A program made the translations under genes and the position numbers. Shown here one piece after another: positions 35,370-47,354 of a stretch of DNA of 64,000 bases (positions are counted from its first letter, which is position 1; each line of letters begins with the position of its first letter). Under the pieces are notes generated by a model. It was given only the letters and a program-made list of their open reading frames with translations. It was not told the DNA's origin and did no database searches. The DNA is from Mycolicibacterium rufum (GTDB taxonomy: Bacteria > Actinomycetota > Actinomycetes > Mycobacteriales > Mycobacteriaceae): the NCBI RefSeq assembly GCF_022374875.2, contig NZ_CP092427.2, positions 3,410,001-3,474,000 of the forward strand. Direction: 5' to 3'.

Positions 35370-35714
35370 ATGAAGGCGCTGGTGAGTGCGGTGGCGAGTG
35401 TGCTGCTGGCGGGGGGTGCGGTGATCGGTGCGGCCCCGGCCGGCGCCGACGTGGTGGCCTATCTGGTCAACGTCACGGTGCGGCCGGGTTACAACTTCCC
35501 CAACGCCGACGCCGCACTCGGCTACGGGCACAGCATCTGCGATCGGGTCGCGGCCAAGATGAGCTACGCCGACCTGGTCAACCAGGTGAAGGCCGACTTC
35601 CGCACCGCCGATTACTACCAGGGCGCCTACCTGATCAATCAGGCCGTCAACGAACTGTGCCCCGCGCAGATCTGGCAACTGCGGCAGTCGGCCGCCGGCT
35701 ACATTCCCACCTGA
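35370..35714 (+). CDS. DUF732 secreted protein
   Basis: 114 residues from ATG 35370. A signal peptide ends around AGA (residues 26-28). The mature part is the DUF732 helical domain: FPNADAALGYGHSICDRV, SYADLVNQVKADF and YLINQAVNELCPAQI, with two conserved Cys likely bridged. DUF732 proteins are numerous in mycobacteria and uncharacterised. It stands alone between two minus-strand genes. Confidence 0.85.
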   Translation: MKALVSAVASVLLAGGAVIGAAPAGADVVAYLVNVTVRPGYNFPNADAALGYGHSICDRVAAKMSYADLVNQVKADFRTADYYQGAYLINQAVNELCPAQIWQLRQSAAGYIPT

Positions 35715-35733
35715 GTCCTCACCTGATCAGCCG

Positions 35734-36198
35734 TCAGGGGCAGCTCACCTCGATCTCGAACGGCTTGTTGACCGGCTGCATCGGGTTGGCCATGTCGACG
35801 CCCGTGGCGGTGCCGGAGATCTTGTAGGTCTTGTCGTCCTTCTCGACCTTGGCTTCGCCCTGGCCGGCGCCGCTCTGGTAGCCCAGCGTGATGCCGTTGA
35901 CGTTGCCCAGGCCTACCGAGACCACCGAGGGGTTGTCACCGCTGCTGACGACGGCGCCGATCCCGGTGCTGGCGTTGCCGATCGCGATGTTGGTGTTGCC
36001 GCCCATGTCCGAGCAGACGACGTTGCCTTGGATCTCCTGATCTTTGCCGTCGATGGTGACGGTGGTCTTGCCTTCGGCCGCGGCGGCCGACGAGGTCTCC
36101 CCGGAGGTCTCGGACTTCTTCTCCGAGGAACAGCCCGACAGCCCGGCGATGAGGATCGCTGCGCCGCCGACGGCGACCAGGATTTCACGCTTCACCAC
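35734..36198 (-). CDS. lpqH: LpqH-family 19-kDa lipoprotein (copy 1)
   Basis: 154 residues; GTG 36198 or the adjacent GTG 36195, both after an AAGGAG site. Lipobox LSGCSSE (Cys about residue 23). A Ser/Thr/Ala-rich spacer of likely glycosylation ([20 protein letters not shown]) precedes the LpqH domain ([20 protein letters not shown], then [11 protein letters not shown] and a final Cys). LpqH is a surface lipoprotein and TLR2 agonist in pathogenic species. A second family member lies 1 kb away. Confidence 0.87.
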   Translation of the reverse strand: MVKREILVAVGGAAILIAGLSGCSSEKKSETSGETSSAAAAEGKTTVTIDGKDQEIQGNVVCSDMGGNTNIAIGNASTGIGAVVSSGDNPSVVSVGLGNVNGITLGYQSGAGQGEAKVEKDDKTYKISGTATGVDMANPMQPVNKPFEIEVSCP

Positions 36199-36319
36199 GG
36201 TTCTCCTTCTCAGTCGTGTGATCCGTCAACACCGGCGGATCATCTCCAGCAGTATGGGTGGCGCCCTCGCCCGGGTTGTCCGAATTACGAAAATGTGACG
36301 AGCGTGGAAGGTTGCCGAG

Positions 36320-38918
<2,599 letters not shown>

Positions 38919-38922
38919 GGAG

Positions 38923-40137
38923 ATGACCACCCCCACGGCGCGGGCGCTGCTGATGCAGCTGCTCGACCCGGCTCACCGCGCCGATCCCTACCCCCTCTAC
39001 CGGGCGATCCGCGAGCGAGGTCCGCTGCAATTGCCCGACAACAACCTGACGGTGTTCTCCTCCTACGCCGACTGCGACGACGTGTTGCGCCATCCGGCGG
39101 CGTGCAGCGACCGGCTGAAGTCGACGGTCGCGCAGCGCGCGATCGCCGAGGGCGCCGCGCCGCGGCCCTTCGGACCGCCCGGCTTCCTGTTCCTCGACCC
39201 GCCCGACCACACCCGGCTGCGGCGCCTGGTCAGCAAGGCGTTCGTGCCGAAGGTGGTCAAGGCGCTCGAACCCGACATCGCCGCCCTCGTCGACGGCCTG
39301 CTCGACGGGGCGCAGAGTCCGTTCGATGCGATCGCCGGGCTGGCCTATCCGCTGCCGGTCGCGGTGATCTGCCGCCTGCTGGGGGTGCCGGTCGAGGACG
39401 AACCACGCTTCCGCGCCGCGTCGGGCCTGCTCGCCCAGTCGCTCGACCCGTTCCTGACGATCACCGGGGCGCCCGGCGACGGCGTCGAAGAGCGGTTGCA
39501 GGCGGGCCTGTGGCTGCGGGACTACCTGCGGGAGTTGATCGCCGAGCGGCGCCGCGCCCCGGGGGAGGATCTGATGTCGGCGCTGGTCGGCGTCGAGGAA
39601 TCCGGTGACGTCCTCACCGAGGACGAGATCGTCGCGACGTGCAACCTGCTTCTGGTCGCGGGCCACGAGACGACGGTGAACCTGATCGCCAACGCGATCC
39701 TGGCACTGCTGCGCCACCCGGCGCAGTGGGCGGCGCTGGGCGCCGACCCGGGCCGCGCCGCCGTGGTGATCGAGGAGACGCTGCGCTACGACCCACCCGT
39801 GCAGCTGATCGGCCGGGTGGCGGGGAAGGACATGACGATCGGTGCGGTGACCATCCCCCAGGGCGACAACATGTTGCTGCTGCTGGCCGCGGCGCACCGC
39901 GACCCCGCGGCGGTCGAGCGGCCGGACGACTTCGATCCCGACCGGGACGTCATCCGCCACCTCGGCTTCGGCAAGGGCCCGCACTTCTGCCTCGGCGCGC
40001 CGCTGGCCCGGTTGGAGGCCACCGTGGCGCTGACCGCGCTGACCGCGCGCTTCCCGGACGCCACCCTGGCGGCCGAGCCCGGGTACAAACCCAACGTCAC
40101 ATTGCGCGGGATGAGCGAACTGCCGATCACGCTGTGA
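38923..40137 (+). CDS. Cytochrome P450
   Basis: 404 residues from ATG 38923, four bases after tgt, with AGGGAG overlapping the tgt stop. I-helix oxygen-binding AGHETT (about residue 246), K-helix EETLR (about 283), and haem-binding FGKGPHFCLGAPLAR with Cys356. Soluble bacterial class I type that needs a separate ferredoxin and reductase, neither of which is adjacent. The N-terminal LLDPAHRADPYPLYRAIRE matches actinobacterial CYPs. Substrate unknown. Confidence 0.92.
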   Translation: MTTPTARALLMQLLDPAHRADPYPLYRAIRERGPLQLPDNNLTVFSSYADCDDVLRHPAACSDRLKSTVAQRAIAEGAAPRPFGPPGFLFLDPPDHTRLRRLVSKAFVPKVVKALEPDIAALVDGLLDGAQSPFDAIAGLAYPLPVAVICRLLGVPVEDEPRFRAASGLLAQSLDPFLTITGAPGDGVEERLQAGLWLRDYLRELIAERRRAPGEDLMSALVGVEESGDVLTEDEIVATCNLLLVAGHETTVNLIANAILALLRHPAQWAALGADPGRAAVVIEETLRYDPPVQLIGRVAGKDMTIGAVTIPQGDNMLLLLAAAHRDPAAVERPDDFDPDRDVIRHLGFGKGPHFCLGAPLARLEATVALTALTARFPDATLAAEPGYKPNVTLRGMSELPITL

Positions 40138-40143
40138 GACAGG

Positions 40144-41505
40144 CTATCCCAGCGCCTCGATGACCTCGCGGGCAGCGCGCTCGCCGGACTCCACGGCACC
40201 TTCCATGTACGCGCTCCACTGCGTCGCGGTGTCGGTCGACGCCCAGTGGATGACGCCGATCGGCTCGGCGAGCGCGGGGCCGTAGGTCGTCCACACCAGC
40301 GGGCCGCAGTTGGCGTTGTAGCAGCCCCTGGTCCACTGGCGACTACCCCACTCGCCGTCGACGTAGGCCACCGGATGGGCGGCCTTGTCGCCGTAGTGGC
40401 GCACCAGTTCCGCGGTCAGGGCCGCCTGCCGTTCCTCCTGTGACCAGTGACCGTGGGTGCGCGCCTGCTCACCCTCGAGGAACATCAGGATCACCCCGTG
40501 ATCGTCGCCGGGGATGCAGGTGTCGTTGGACATCCGCGCCGGACCGACGTCGGAGATCAGCTGACCGTTGAATCCGTCTGCGCGCCAGAAGGGTTCGTCG
40601 TAGACGAAGAACGCCTTCATCGCCGCCGAGTTCGGCATCCGCTGGGTGAGCTGGTCACGATAGCCCGACAGCGGCGGGTCGTACATCAGGCGGCCGGCCA
40701 GCATCGGGGAGATCGCGACGATGACGCGCCGCCCGCGCGCGCTCCGTCCGCCGCGGCAGTGCACGGTGACGCTGTCGGTGGCGTGCTCGATCAGCAGCGC
40801 GGGCGCGTCGAGCACCAGGTGGCTCTCGACCAGCGTCGCCAACCGGTTCGGGATCTCGGCGGTGCCGCCGACGAAGCGGGTGGTCTGCGCGCCGCCTTCG
40901 GACTCGGCGAACAGTTCGGCCGTCACGCCACAGGTCTGGATCGTGAACAGCAGGTGCAGGAACGACACCTCCACGGTCGGCACCGCGAGGATCCCGACCG
41001 TGCAGATCTCGAGCAGCGTCCGGGCAACCGGGGACAGACCCTGACCGTCGTACCAGGCGCCCGCGGTGATCGCGTCCCACTCCTGGGCGCGCGGCGCGCG
41101 CCACGGCGCCTCGGGCGGGACCTCGGCGGCCAGTTCGTCGAGCAGCCGCAGCACTGTCGTCAGTTCGGCCAGTTCGCCGCCGAACCGGCGGTGGAACTCG
41201 TCGCCCCGCAGCACCGGCGACCCGGCCAGCTCGTAGGTGGTCTCGCCCTCGTCGTACTGCGGGAAGGTCTCGACCCCGAGTTCGTCGGCCAGCGCGAACA
41301 TCCGGTGATGGGTGTCGCCGATCCACTGGGCGCCGATCTCGACGGGCAGCCCGGGCAGCACCTCCTCGGTGAGGATGCGCCCGCCCACCCGCTCGTCGGC
41401 CTCGAGGATCAGCGGGGTCAGCCCTGCCGCGAGCACCGTGCGCGCCGCGAACAGCCCGGAGAGTCCTGCGCCGACGATGATGACGTCGGCCTCGTGTCCT
41501 GCCAT
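40144..41505 (-). CDS. Flavin monoamine oxidase family protein
   Basis: 453 residues from ATG (MAGHEADVIIVG); a GTG nine bases upstream is possible. FAD-binding GAGLSGLFAAR at about residue 13, RVGGRILTEE (about 42), and a C-terminal FAD segment GVIHWASTDTATQWSAYMEGAVESGERAA. Resembles MAO/putrescine oxidase enzymes that convert amines to aldehydes with hydrogen peroxide. It follows an amino acid-type ABC transporter by 25 bases on the same strand, which suggests that an imported amine is the substrate. Confidence 0.87.
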   Translation of the reverse strand: MAGHEADVIIVGAGLSGLFAARTVLAAGLTPLILEADERVGGRILTEEVLPGLPVEIGAQWIGDTHHRMFALADELGVETFPQYDEGETTYELAGSPVLRGDEFHRRFGGELAELTTVLRLLDELAAEVPPEAPWRAPRAQEWDAITAGAWYDGQGLSPVARTLLEICTVGILAVPTVEVSFLHLLFTIQTCGVTAELFAESEGGAQTTRFVGGTAEIPNRLATLVESHLVLDAPALLIEHATDSVTVHCRGGRSARGRRVIVAISPMLAGRLMYDPPLSGYRDQLTQRMPNSAAMKAFFVYDEPFWRADGFNGQLISDVGPARMSNDTCIPGDDHGVILMFLEGEQARTHGHWSQEERQAALTAELVRHYGDKAAHPVAYVDGEWGSRQWTRGCYNANCGPLVWTTYGPALAEPIGVIHWASTDTATQWSAYMEGAVESGERAAREVIEALG

Positions 41506-41530
41506 GCCGCACACTGTCTCACGGTGCCCA

Positions 41531-42310
41531 CTAGAGCGGGTTGAGAATCCTCTGCAGGAACTGCCGGGTGCGCTCGTGCTGCGGATCTCCGATCACCGCG
41601 GCGGGCGGGCCCTGCTCGAGGATCACGCCGGCGTCGGTGAACAGCACCTGGTCGGAAACGCCTCGGGCGAACTGGATCTCGTGGGTGACGATGACCAGGG
41701 TCCAGCCCTCGACGGCCAGGTCGCGGATGACCGCGAGGACCTCGCCGACGAGTTCGGGGTCGAGCGCGGAGGTCGGCTCGTCGAACAGCACCACCTTGGG
41801 TTTCATCGCCAGTGCCCGGGCGATGCCGACGCGCTGCTGCTGGCCGCCGGACAGCTGGAACGGGTACTGGTCGCGCTTGTCGGCCAACCCGACCTGCTCG
41901 AGCAGTTGCGTGGCCTCGGCCTCGGCCTCCTCGCGGGGCCGCTTCTGTGCGACGACCGGGCCCTCGGTGACGTTCTGCAGGACCGTCTTGTGGGGGAACA
42001 GGTTGTGCGACTGGAACACGAAGCCGCTCTGGGCCCGGTAGCGCCGGAGTTGGTCTTTGGTGACGGGGCCGGAGAAGTCGATCTCGACGTCACCGACCGT
42101 GATCACTCCCGCGTCCGGGGTGTCGAGAGCGTTCAGGGCCCGCAGCAGCGTCGTCTTGCCCGAACCCGAGGGCCCGATGATCGTCGTCGCGGACCCGCGT
42201 GGCACGGTGAACGAGACGCCCTTGAGCACCTCGAGCGGGCCGAACGACTTCGTCACGCCCTCGGCGACGATCCGGTTCTCCGTGCGGTTCTGGTCGGGCT
42301 GCTCGGTCAT
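41531..42310 (-). CDS. Polar amino acid ABC transporter ATP-binding protein
   Basis: 259 residues from ATG, overlapping the upstream permease gene by four bases. Walker A GPSGSGKTT (about 47), Q loop FQSHNLFPHKTV, signature LSGGQQQRVGIARAL (about 155), Walker B VVLFDEPTSALDPE and switch His in VTHEIQFA. GlnQ/HisP-type. Works with the fused binding protein-permease encoded directly upstream. Confidence 0.92.
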   Translation of the reverse strand: MTEQPDQNRTENRIVAEGVTKSFGPLEVLKGVSFTVPRGSATTIIGPSGSGKTTLLRALNALDTPDAGVITVGDVEIDFSGPVTKDQLRRYRAQSGFVFQSHNLFPHKTVLQNVTEGPVVAQKRPREEAEAEATQLLEQVGLADKRDQYPFQLSGGQQQRVGIARALAMKPKVVLFDEPTSALDPELVGEVLAVIRDLAVEGWTLVIVTHEIQFARGVSDQVLFTDAGVILEQGPPAAVIGDPQHERTRQFLQRILNPL

Positions 42311-43788
42311 TTCGCGACGTACCTCTCCAGTCGGCGTTCGATCCGGGCCTGACCGAACGACAGCACCAGGCAGATCACCCAGTAGTACACGGCGGCGGTG
42401 CCGTAGAGGGCGAAGAACTCGAAGGTGGGCGCCGCGATGATCTGCGCTTGCCGCAGTAGTTCGGTCACCAAGATGGTGGAGGCCAGCGACGTGTCCTTGA
42501 CCAGCGAGATCAGCGTGTTCGACAGCGGCGGCACGGCCACCCGGGTGGCCTGGGGCAGGATGATGCGGCGCAGCGTGCCCGTGTAGTCCAACCCGATGGT
42601 CTGTGCGGCCTCCCACTGCCCCTTCGGGATGCTCTGGATCGCCGAGCGGATGATCTCGGCGGCGTAGCCACCGACGTTGAGGGAGAATGCGATCACCGCA
42701 GCCGGGAACGGGTCGATCTTGACGCCGAACTGCGGCAGCGCGAAGAACACGATGAACAGCTGCACCAGCAACGGCGTTCCGCGGATCACCGAGATGTAGA
42801 ACCGGGCGACGTTGCTGGCCACGACGTTCGACGACAGTCGGGCCAGCGCCACGGCCAGCGCGATGACGAGGCCCAGGGCGAAGCTGATGATCGTCAGCGG
42901 GATCGTCATGGTCAGCGCGGCCCGCGCCAGCGGCCAGAGGTTCTCGGCGATCAGCTGCCACGTCGACCGCGTGGGCGTGGCGTCGGCCGCCTCCGGGGCG
43001 CCGGAAGCGTTGGCGTTGAGGTACTTCTGCGAGATGGCCGCGAGCGTGCCGTCGGCGCGCAGTTCGTCGAGTGCGCTGTTCAGTTCGGGCAGCAGTCCAC
43101 TGTCCTTGCGGGCGGCGAAGCCCTGCTCACTCTTCTCCCCGACGGTGCCGGCGATCTTGACCGAGGTGTCCTTGGTCTCGGCGAGATAGGCGTACACCGC
43201 GATGCTGTCGTTGATCACGACGTCGACGCGGCCCTGGCTGAGCAGGGTGATCGCCTGGGTGAAGCCCTCGACCGACTCCACCCGGGCGCCGGCCTTGCGG
43301 GCGACCTCCGACCAGTTGCTGGTGGCGTTCTCGGCGGCGACCTTGCCTTTGAGGTCATCCAGCGAGGTGATGGAGTTGTCGTCCGCGCGGGTGACGATGA
43401 CGCCCTCGCCGATCGAATACGGCTGTGACAGATCGTATTTGGCTTTGCGCTCGTCGTTGATGGTGACCTCGTTGGCGACCACGTCGAACCGGTTGGCCTC
43501 CAGCGCGGCGAACATCGAATCCCACGGCGTCTCGACGAACTCCACCGTGACGCCGAGCTTGTCGGCGACCGCGCGGGCGACGTCGACGTCGTAGCCGACC
43601 AGCTGTCCGGTCGCGGCGTCGTGGTAGGAGAACGGGGAGTACACCCCCTCGGTGCCCACCCGCAGCACTCCGGCGGACCGGATGGGGGTGTCTCCGCCGC
43701 CGGTGGAACCGGCGCAACCCGCGAGGATCAGCGCCGCGATGAGGAGGATCGCCGGCAGGGCGCGCAGTGATCGGTGCACCGGGCGCAC
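42307..43788 (-). CDS. Fused substrate-binding protein and permease of a polar amino acid ABC transporter
   Basis: 493 residues from GTG. Residues 1-24 form a lipoprotein signal with lipobox LAGCAGS. Residues 35-265 are a type-3 binding domain (GVLRVGTEGVYSPFSYHD; GYDVDVARAVADKLGV; FDVVANEVTINDERK). Residues 275-490 are a HisM/GlnP-type permease with about five helices and the EAA loop EAAQTIGLDYTGTLRRIILPQA. Such binding-protein-permease fusions are known in GlnPQ systems of Gram-positive bacteria. First gene of an operon with the ATPase and the amine oxidase. The ligand is an amino acid or amine, not further defined. Confidence 0.9.
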   Translation of the reverse strand: MRPVHRSLRALPAILLIAALILAGCAGSTGGGDTPIRSAGVLRVGTEGVYSPFSYHDAATGQLVGYDVDVARAVADKLGVTVEFVETPWDSMFAALEANRFDVVANEVTINDERKAKYDLSQPYSIGEGVIVTRADDNSITSLDDLKGKVAAENATSNWSEVARKAGARVESVEGFTQAITLLSQGRVDVVINDSIAVYAYLAETKDTSVKIAGTVGEKSEQGFAARKDSGLLPELNSALDELRADGTLAAISQKYLNANASGAPEAADATPTRSTWQLIAENLWPLARAALTMTIPLTIISFALGLVIALAVALARLSSNVVASNVARFYISVIRGTPLLVQLFIVFFALPQFGVKIDPFPAAVIAFSLNVGGYAAEIIRSAIQSIPKGQWEAAQTIGLDYTGTLRRIILPQATRVAVPPLSNTLISLVKDTSLASTILVTELLRQAQIIAAPTFEFFALYGTAAVYYWVICLVLSFGQARIERRLERYVAK

Positions 43789-43824
43789 GCTAGCAACACC
43801 GGCCGTCGTTCAGAAGGGTTCTGC

Positions 43825-44709
43825 TCACCCGGGCAGGTATACCCACGGGGTGCGGGGCAGACGCGCCGGATCGAATTCCGTCAGCATCCCGTCCACCGTG
43901 TGCGCGGTGAACCCCAGCGAGTCCGCGATCTGGGCCAGCGCCCGGTCCACCCCGATCTCGGCCAGCGTCACCGCCCCGTCCCGCTTGGCCAGCCGCGCGC
44001 CGTCGGCGTTGAGCACCAGCGGCACGTGCGCGTATACCGGCTCCGGGTGCCCGAGCAGCCGGGCGAGGTAGGCCTGGCGCGGCGACGAGGACAGCAGGTC
44101 GTCGCCGCGCACCACCTGGTCGATGCCCGAGGCGGCGTCGTCGACGACCACCGCGAGGTTGTAGGCGGGCACGCCGTCGCCGCGGCGCACCACGAAGTCG
44201 TCGACCAGACCGGTGTAGTCCCCGTGCAGCACGTCGTGCACCGTGTGGGTCGTGGCGTCGGTGCGCAACCGCAGGGCCGGCGGTCGCCCCGTGTCGGCGC
44301 GTCGGCGCGCACGCTCGGCGTCGGTCAGGTCGCGGCACGTGCCCGGATAGGCGCCCTCCGGGGCATGTGGCGCGCGCGGCGCCTGCGCGATGTCCCTTCT
44401 GGTGCAATAGCATTCGTAGAGAAGCCCGCGGCTGCTCAACGTGTCGACGACGGCGTCGTAGCGCTGCGGGTGCGCGGTCTGGCGGGTGGCCGGTCCGTCC
44501 CAGGTGATGCCCAGCGCGGCCAGATCGGCGAGTTGGCGATCGGCGATGTCGGTGTGGGTCCGGTCGTCGAGGTCCTCCACACGCATCAGGAAACGCCGCC
44601 CCGTCGAGCGGGCGAACAGCCACGCCAGCACCGCGGTGCGCAGATTACCGATGTGCAGATCCGCCGACGGGCTCGGGGCGAACCTGCCTGCGCCGCCTGC
44701 GATCGTCAC
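43825..44709 (-). CDS. gluQ: Glutamyl-Q tRNA(Asp) synthetase
   Basis: 294 residues from GTG. A truncated glutamyl-tRNA synthetase: the class I HIGH motif is HIGN in [22 protein letters not shown]. The KMSKS-equivalent is AKRDGAVTL (about 237), and YCTRRDI plus a missing anticodon-binding domain mark it as GluQRS. It attaches glutamate to the queuosine base of tRNA-Asp. A Cys/Tyr zinc site appears as [12 protein letters not shown]...YPGTC. It implies that this organism makes or salvages queuosine, in line with tgt at 37677. Confidence 0.9.
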   Translation of the reverse strand: MTIAGGAGRFAPSPSADLHIGNLRTAVLAWLFARSTGRRFLMRVEDLDDRTHTDIADRQLADLAALGITWDGPATRQTAHPQRYDAVVDTLSSRGLLYECYCTRRDIAQAPRAPHAPEGAYPGTCRDLTDAERARRRADTGRPPALRLRTDATTHTVHDVLHGDYTGLVDDFVVRRGDGVPAYNLAVVVDDAASGIDQVVRGDDLLSSSPRQAYLARLLGHPEPVYAHVPLVLNADGARLAKRDGAVTLAEIGVDRALAQIADSLGFTAHTVDGMLTEFDPARLPRTPWVYLPG

Positions 44710-44721
44710 CGTCCCACTGTG

Positions 44722-45495
44722 TCAGACCGCTCGGCGACCCTGACTCTGCAGCGCGACCGAGGCCTCCGCCACCGACGCGACGCCGATGCCGCGGCCCTGG
44801 GCGGTGACGGCCAGCCGGGTGCGATCGCCGCGGAACAGGTCGCGGGAGAACTCGCACGGGGTGTCGTGCTGGTCGTAGGTGATCCGGGTGATCAGCAGCA
44901 GCGCGGACTTGGGCTTGATGCCCAGCAGGTTCGCTTCCTCGGACGTCGCGTTGACCGCCTCGATGCGTTCGTCGGCGCGGGCCGCGACCAGGCCGTACTG
45001 CGTTTCCAGGATTTCGTAGAGCGACCCGCCGAGTTGCTGCTCGAGCAGACCGGGGAAGGCGTCGGCGGGGAACTGCGCCAGCTCCAGCGAGATCGGCGAT
45101 CCGTCGGCGAGCCGGACGCGCTGGATCTCGATGACGAAGTCGTCGGCCGCGATGCCGAGCGCCTTACAGGTGGTGGCGTCGGGTGCGCCGATCCTGGTCG
45201 ACAGCACCCGGGTTCCGGCCACGTAGCCCTGGCTGGCCAGGAACGCCGGCACCCCGACCACGTCGGTGAGGCTGCGCTGCACCTGCGCATGGCTGATGAA
45301 GATCCCGCCCGAGCGGCCGATCACCCGGTCGACGAGGCCGGCCTCCTCCAGGGCGGCCAGAACCTGGCGCAGGCTCGACCGGCTGGTCCGGTACCGCTCG
45401 GCCAGTTCCCGCTCGCTGCCCAGCTTGGCGCCGGGAACGCCCGCGTTGATGTCGGCCACGATGCGGCGCCGAAGGTCCTCGGTCTGGGTGGCCAC
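44722..45495 (-). CDS. GntR-family (UTRA) regulator of the microcompartment locus
   Basis: 257 residues from GTG with a GGAGG site just upstream. N-terminal GntR winged helix (GSERELAERYRTSRSSLRQVLAALEEAGLVDRVIGRSGGIFI, about residues 26-67). The rest is a UTRA/HutC ligand-binding domain (LEQQLGGSLYEILETQYGLVAARADERIEAV). Last gene of the minus-strand RMM operon. A TTGGT-ACG-ACCAA palindrome lies 22 bases before its start, and the same core recurs at the head of the operon, so autoregulation and control of both arms are likely. The inducer is probably an amino alcohol or its metabolite. Confidence 0.87.
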   Translation of the reverse strand: MATQTEDLRRRIVADINAGVPGAKLGSERELAERYRTSRSSLRQVLAALEEAGLVDRVIGRSGGIFISHAQVQRSLTDVVGVPAFLASQGYVAGTRVLSTRIGAPDATTCKALGIAADDFVIEIQRVRLADGSPISLELAQFPADAFPGLLEQQLGGSLYEILETQYGLVAARADERIEAVNATSEEANLLGIKPKSALLLITRITYDQHDTPCEFSRDLFRGDRTRLAVTAQGRGIGVASVAEASVALQSQGRRAV

Positions 45496-45516
45496 CGCAC
45501 CTCCTCAGCTCATCAA

Positions 45517-45529
45517 TTGGTACGACCAA
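45517..45529. promoter_or_regulatory. Putative GntR operator, 13-bp palindrome
   Basis: TTGGTACGACCAA: five-base arms TTGGT/ACCAA around ACG. It sits between the SDR stop and the GntR start. The inner GGTACGACCA recurs at 52571-52580 in the divergent promoter region. Confidence 0.65.
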
Positions 45530-45547
45530 AACCAGGGTACGTGGCCG

Positions 45548-46327
45548 TCACAGGTCGGCCAGCGCCTCCGCCGATTCGGGCAGGATCTGGCCACCGTCGA
45601 CGATCAGCGATTGGCCGGTGATGTAGGCGGCCTCGTCGGTGGCGAAGAACAGCGCCGCGTTGCCGATGTCGGCGACCGTGCCGAGGGTGCCGGTGGGGAT
45701 CGCCGCCTTCATCTGATCCATGTACTGCTCGCCCATCTCGACGAGCCCCTCGGTGAGGATGTTGCCCGGCAGGACCGCGTTGACGGTGATCTTCTTGCGG
45801 GCCAGTTCGATCGCCGCGGTCCGCAGGAAGCCCAGTTGGGCGGCCTTGCTGGCGCCGTAGTGCGACCAGCCGGGAAAGCCGGTGACGGGCCCGGTGATCG
45901 AGGACGTGATGATGACGCGGCCGTGACCGCTGGCCGTCAGCGGCTCCACGGCGGCCTGCACGATGTAGAAGGTTCCCTTGACGTTCGTGCCCAGGACCTG
46001 GTCGAGATCCTCGGGAGTCATCTCGGCCAGCGACGCCGACGGGAAGATGCCCGCGTTGGCGCACACGATGTCGAGTCCGCCGTGGCGCTCGACCGCGGTG
46101 GCCACCGCGCGGCGGCAGTCCTCGGGGCTGGCCACGTCGGCGGTCACGCCGGTGACGGTGCCGGGCAGCCCCGCGAGGTCCGCGACCGTGCGGTCGATGT
46201 CCGCCCCGGTGCGCCCGGTGATGACGACGTTGACGCCGGCCCGCGCGAAGGTCTCGGCGATCCCGCGCCCGATGCCCTTGCTGCCGCCGGTGACGATGGC
46301 CGAACGGCCCTGCAACGAAGTGAACAT
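45548..46327 (-). CDS. SDR, likely 1-amino-2-propanol/aminoacetone dehydrogenase
   Basis: 259 residues from ATG. Classical [11 protein letters not shown] (residue 13), ANAG (about 92), catalytic Ser in ITSSITG and YGASK (about 156). Within the RMM locus the SDR is reported as an amino-alcohol dehydrogenase interconverting aminoacetone and 1-amino-2-propanol (Rhodococcus and Mycobacterium work, from memory). There is no encapsulation peptide at either end, so it is probably cytosolic. 28 bases downstream of the kinase gene. Confidence 0.85.
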   Translation of the reverse strand: MFTSLQGRSAIVTGGSKGIGRGIAETFARAGVNVVITGRTGADIDRTVADLAGLPGTVTGVTADVASPEDCRRAVATAVERHGGLDIVCANAGIFPSASLAEMTPEDLDQVLGTNVKGTFYIVQAAVEPLTASGHGRVIITSSITGPVTGFPGWSHYGASKAAQLGFLRTAAIELARKKITVNAVLPGNILTEGLVEMGEQYMDQMKAAIPTGTLGTVADIGNAALFFATDEAAYITGQSLIVDGGQILPESAEALADL

Positions 46328-46355
46328 AGTGAGGATGGCCCTTTCAGTGCGGAGA

Positions 46356-47354
46356 TCAGGCGGTCAGCGAGTGACCGTCGGAGGACAGGTACCGCTCGGC
46401 AAGTGTGCAGCTGCCCGCGGCGTAGGTGACGGAGATGGCCTGCGATTCCCGGGAATGGCTGTGCGTGCCCATCCAGGCCAGCAGCAGCAGCCGGCGCAGC
46501 AGCACGAACGAGGCCAGCATGTCCTCGTCGGCGGCGGCCAGCTCCCGGCGGGTGCGGTATCCGCTGACCCAGGCGTCCTGCCATTCCGGCACCGACGGAT
46601 GATCCTCGAAGAACGACACCGCTGTTCCGAAATCGTAGAAATACCAACCGAATCCGCAGTCGTCGAAGTCGATCACCGTGATGGTGTCGCCGTCGACCAG
46701 CAGGTTGGCCAGCCGCAGGTCGGCGTGCACCAGGCCGAACGTGTCACTGCCCGTGCCGTATTCGCCGAGGCGGCGGGCCAGCAGCTGCTCGGCGCGGCCC
46801 AGCACGTGGGCTTCGTGCTCACCGACGCCGATCGCGTCGCGCCAGCGTCCCCACCGCGGTGACGCCCCCAGGCTGTGCTCCCAGTCCCAGGCGAACCGGC
46901 TGAACTCCGGCGGGCGCTGCCAGCTGCGGGCGTGGTCGTGCAGCGCGGCGGTGATGCACCCGAGGGTGTGGAAATCCGTGCTCGTGAGCGAGTTCTCGTC
47001 CGGTTCGGCGCCGGGCACCATCTCGAAGTGCACGACATACCGCTCGGTCCCGCCGTGGTCGACGGTGACCACCCGGCGGCCGTCGTGCGCCGGGATCACG
47101 GTCGGCACGGTGATGTCGCTGTCGCGCCGGAGCGCGTCGAGCCACATCAACTCCGATTCGATCTGGTCCACCCGGTGATAGTCCTTGCGGTGCACCCGCA
47201 GGATGGACCGGTGCCCGCAGCCGGGCTCCTCGACGGCGTAGGTGGCGTTCTCGGACAGGTTGAGCAGCCGCAGCGCCGAACCCTGCGGCAGGTCGAACGC
47301 CTCGAGTGCCTTCTCGGCGACCAGTTGGTCGTCACCGAAGTCGCCGTCGCTCAA
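46356..47354 (-). CDS. Amino-alcohol kinase, likely (S)-1-amino-2-propanol kinase
   Basis: 332 residues. APH/choline-kinase fold: [14 protein letters not shown] (nucleotide loop), catalytic [13 protein letters not shown] (about 204) and [16 protein letters not shown] (metal Asp). The orthologous M. smegmatis RMM enzyme was characterised as an (S)-1-amino-2-propanol kinase, as I recall. Its product, the amino alcohol O-phosphate, is the substrate for the phospholyase in this operon. It overlaps the preceding shell gene by four bases. Confidence 0.87.
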   Translation of the reverse strand: MSDGDFGDDQLVAEKALEAFDLPQGSALRLLNLSENATYAVEEPGCGHRSILRVHRKDYHRVDQIESELMWLDALRRDSDITVPTVIPAHDGRRVVTVDHGGTERYVVHFEMVPGAEPDENSLTSTDFHTLGCITAALHDHARSWQRPPEFSRFAWDWEHSLGASPRWGRWRDAIGVGEHEAHVLGRAEQLLARRLGEYGTGSDTFGLVHADLRLANLLVDGDTITVIDFDDCGFGWYFYDFGTAVSFFEDHPSVPEWQDAWVSGYRTRRELAAADEDMLASFVLLRRLLLLAWMGTHSHSRESQAISVTYAAGSCTLAERYLSSDGHSLTA

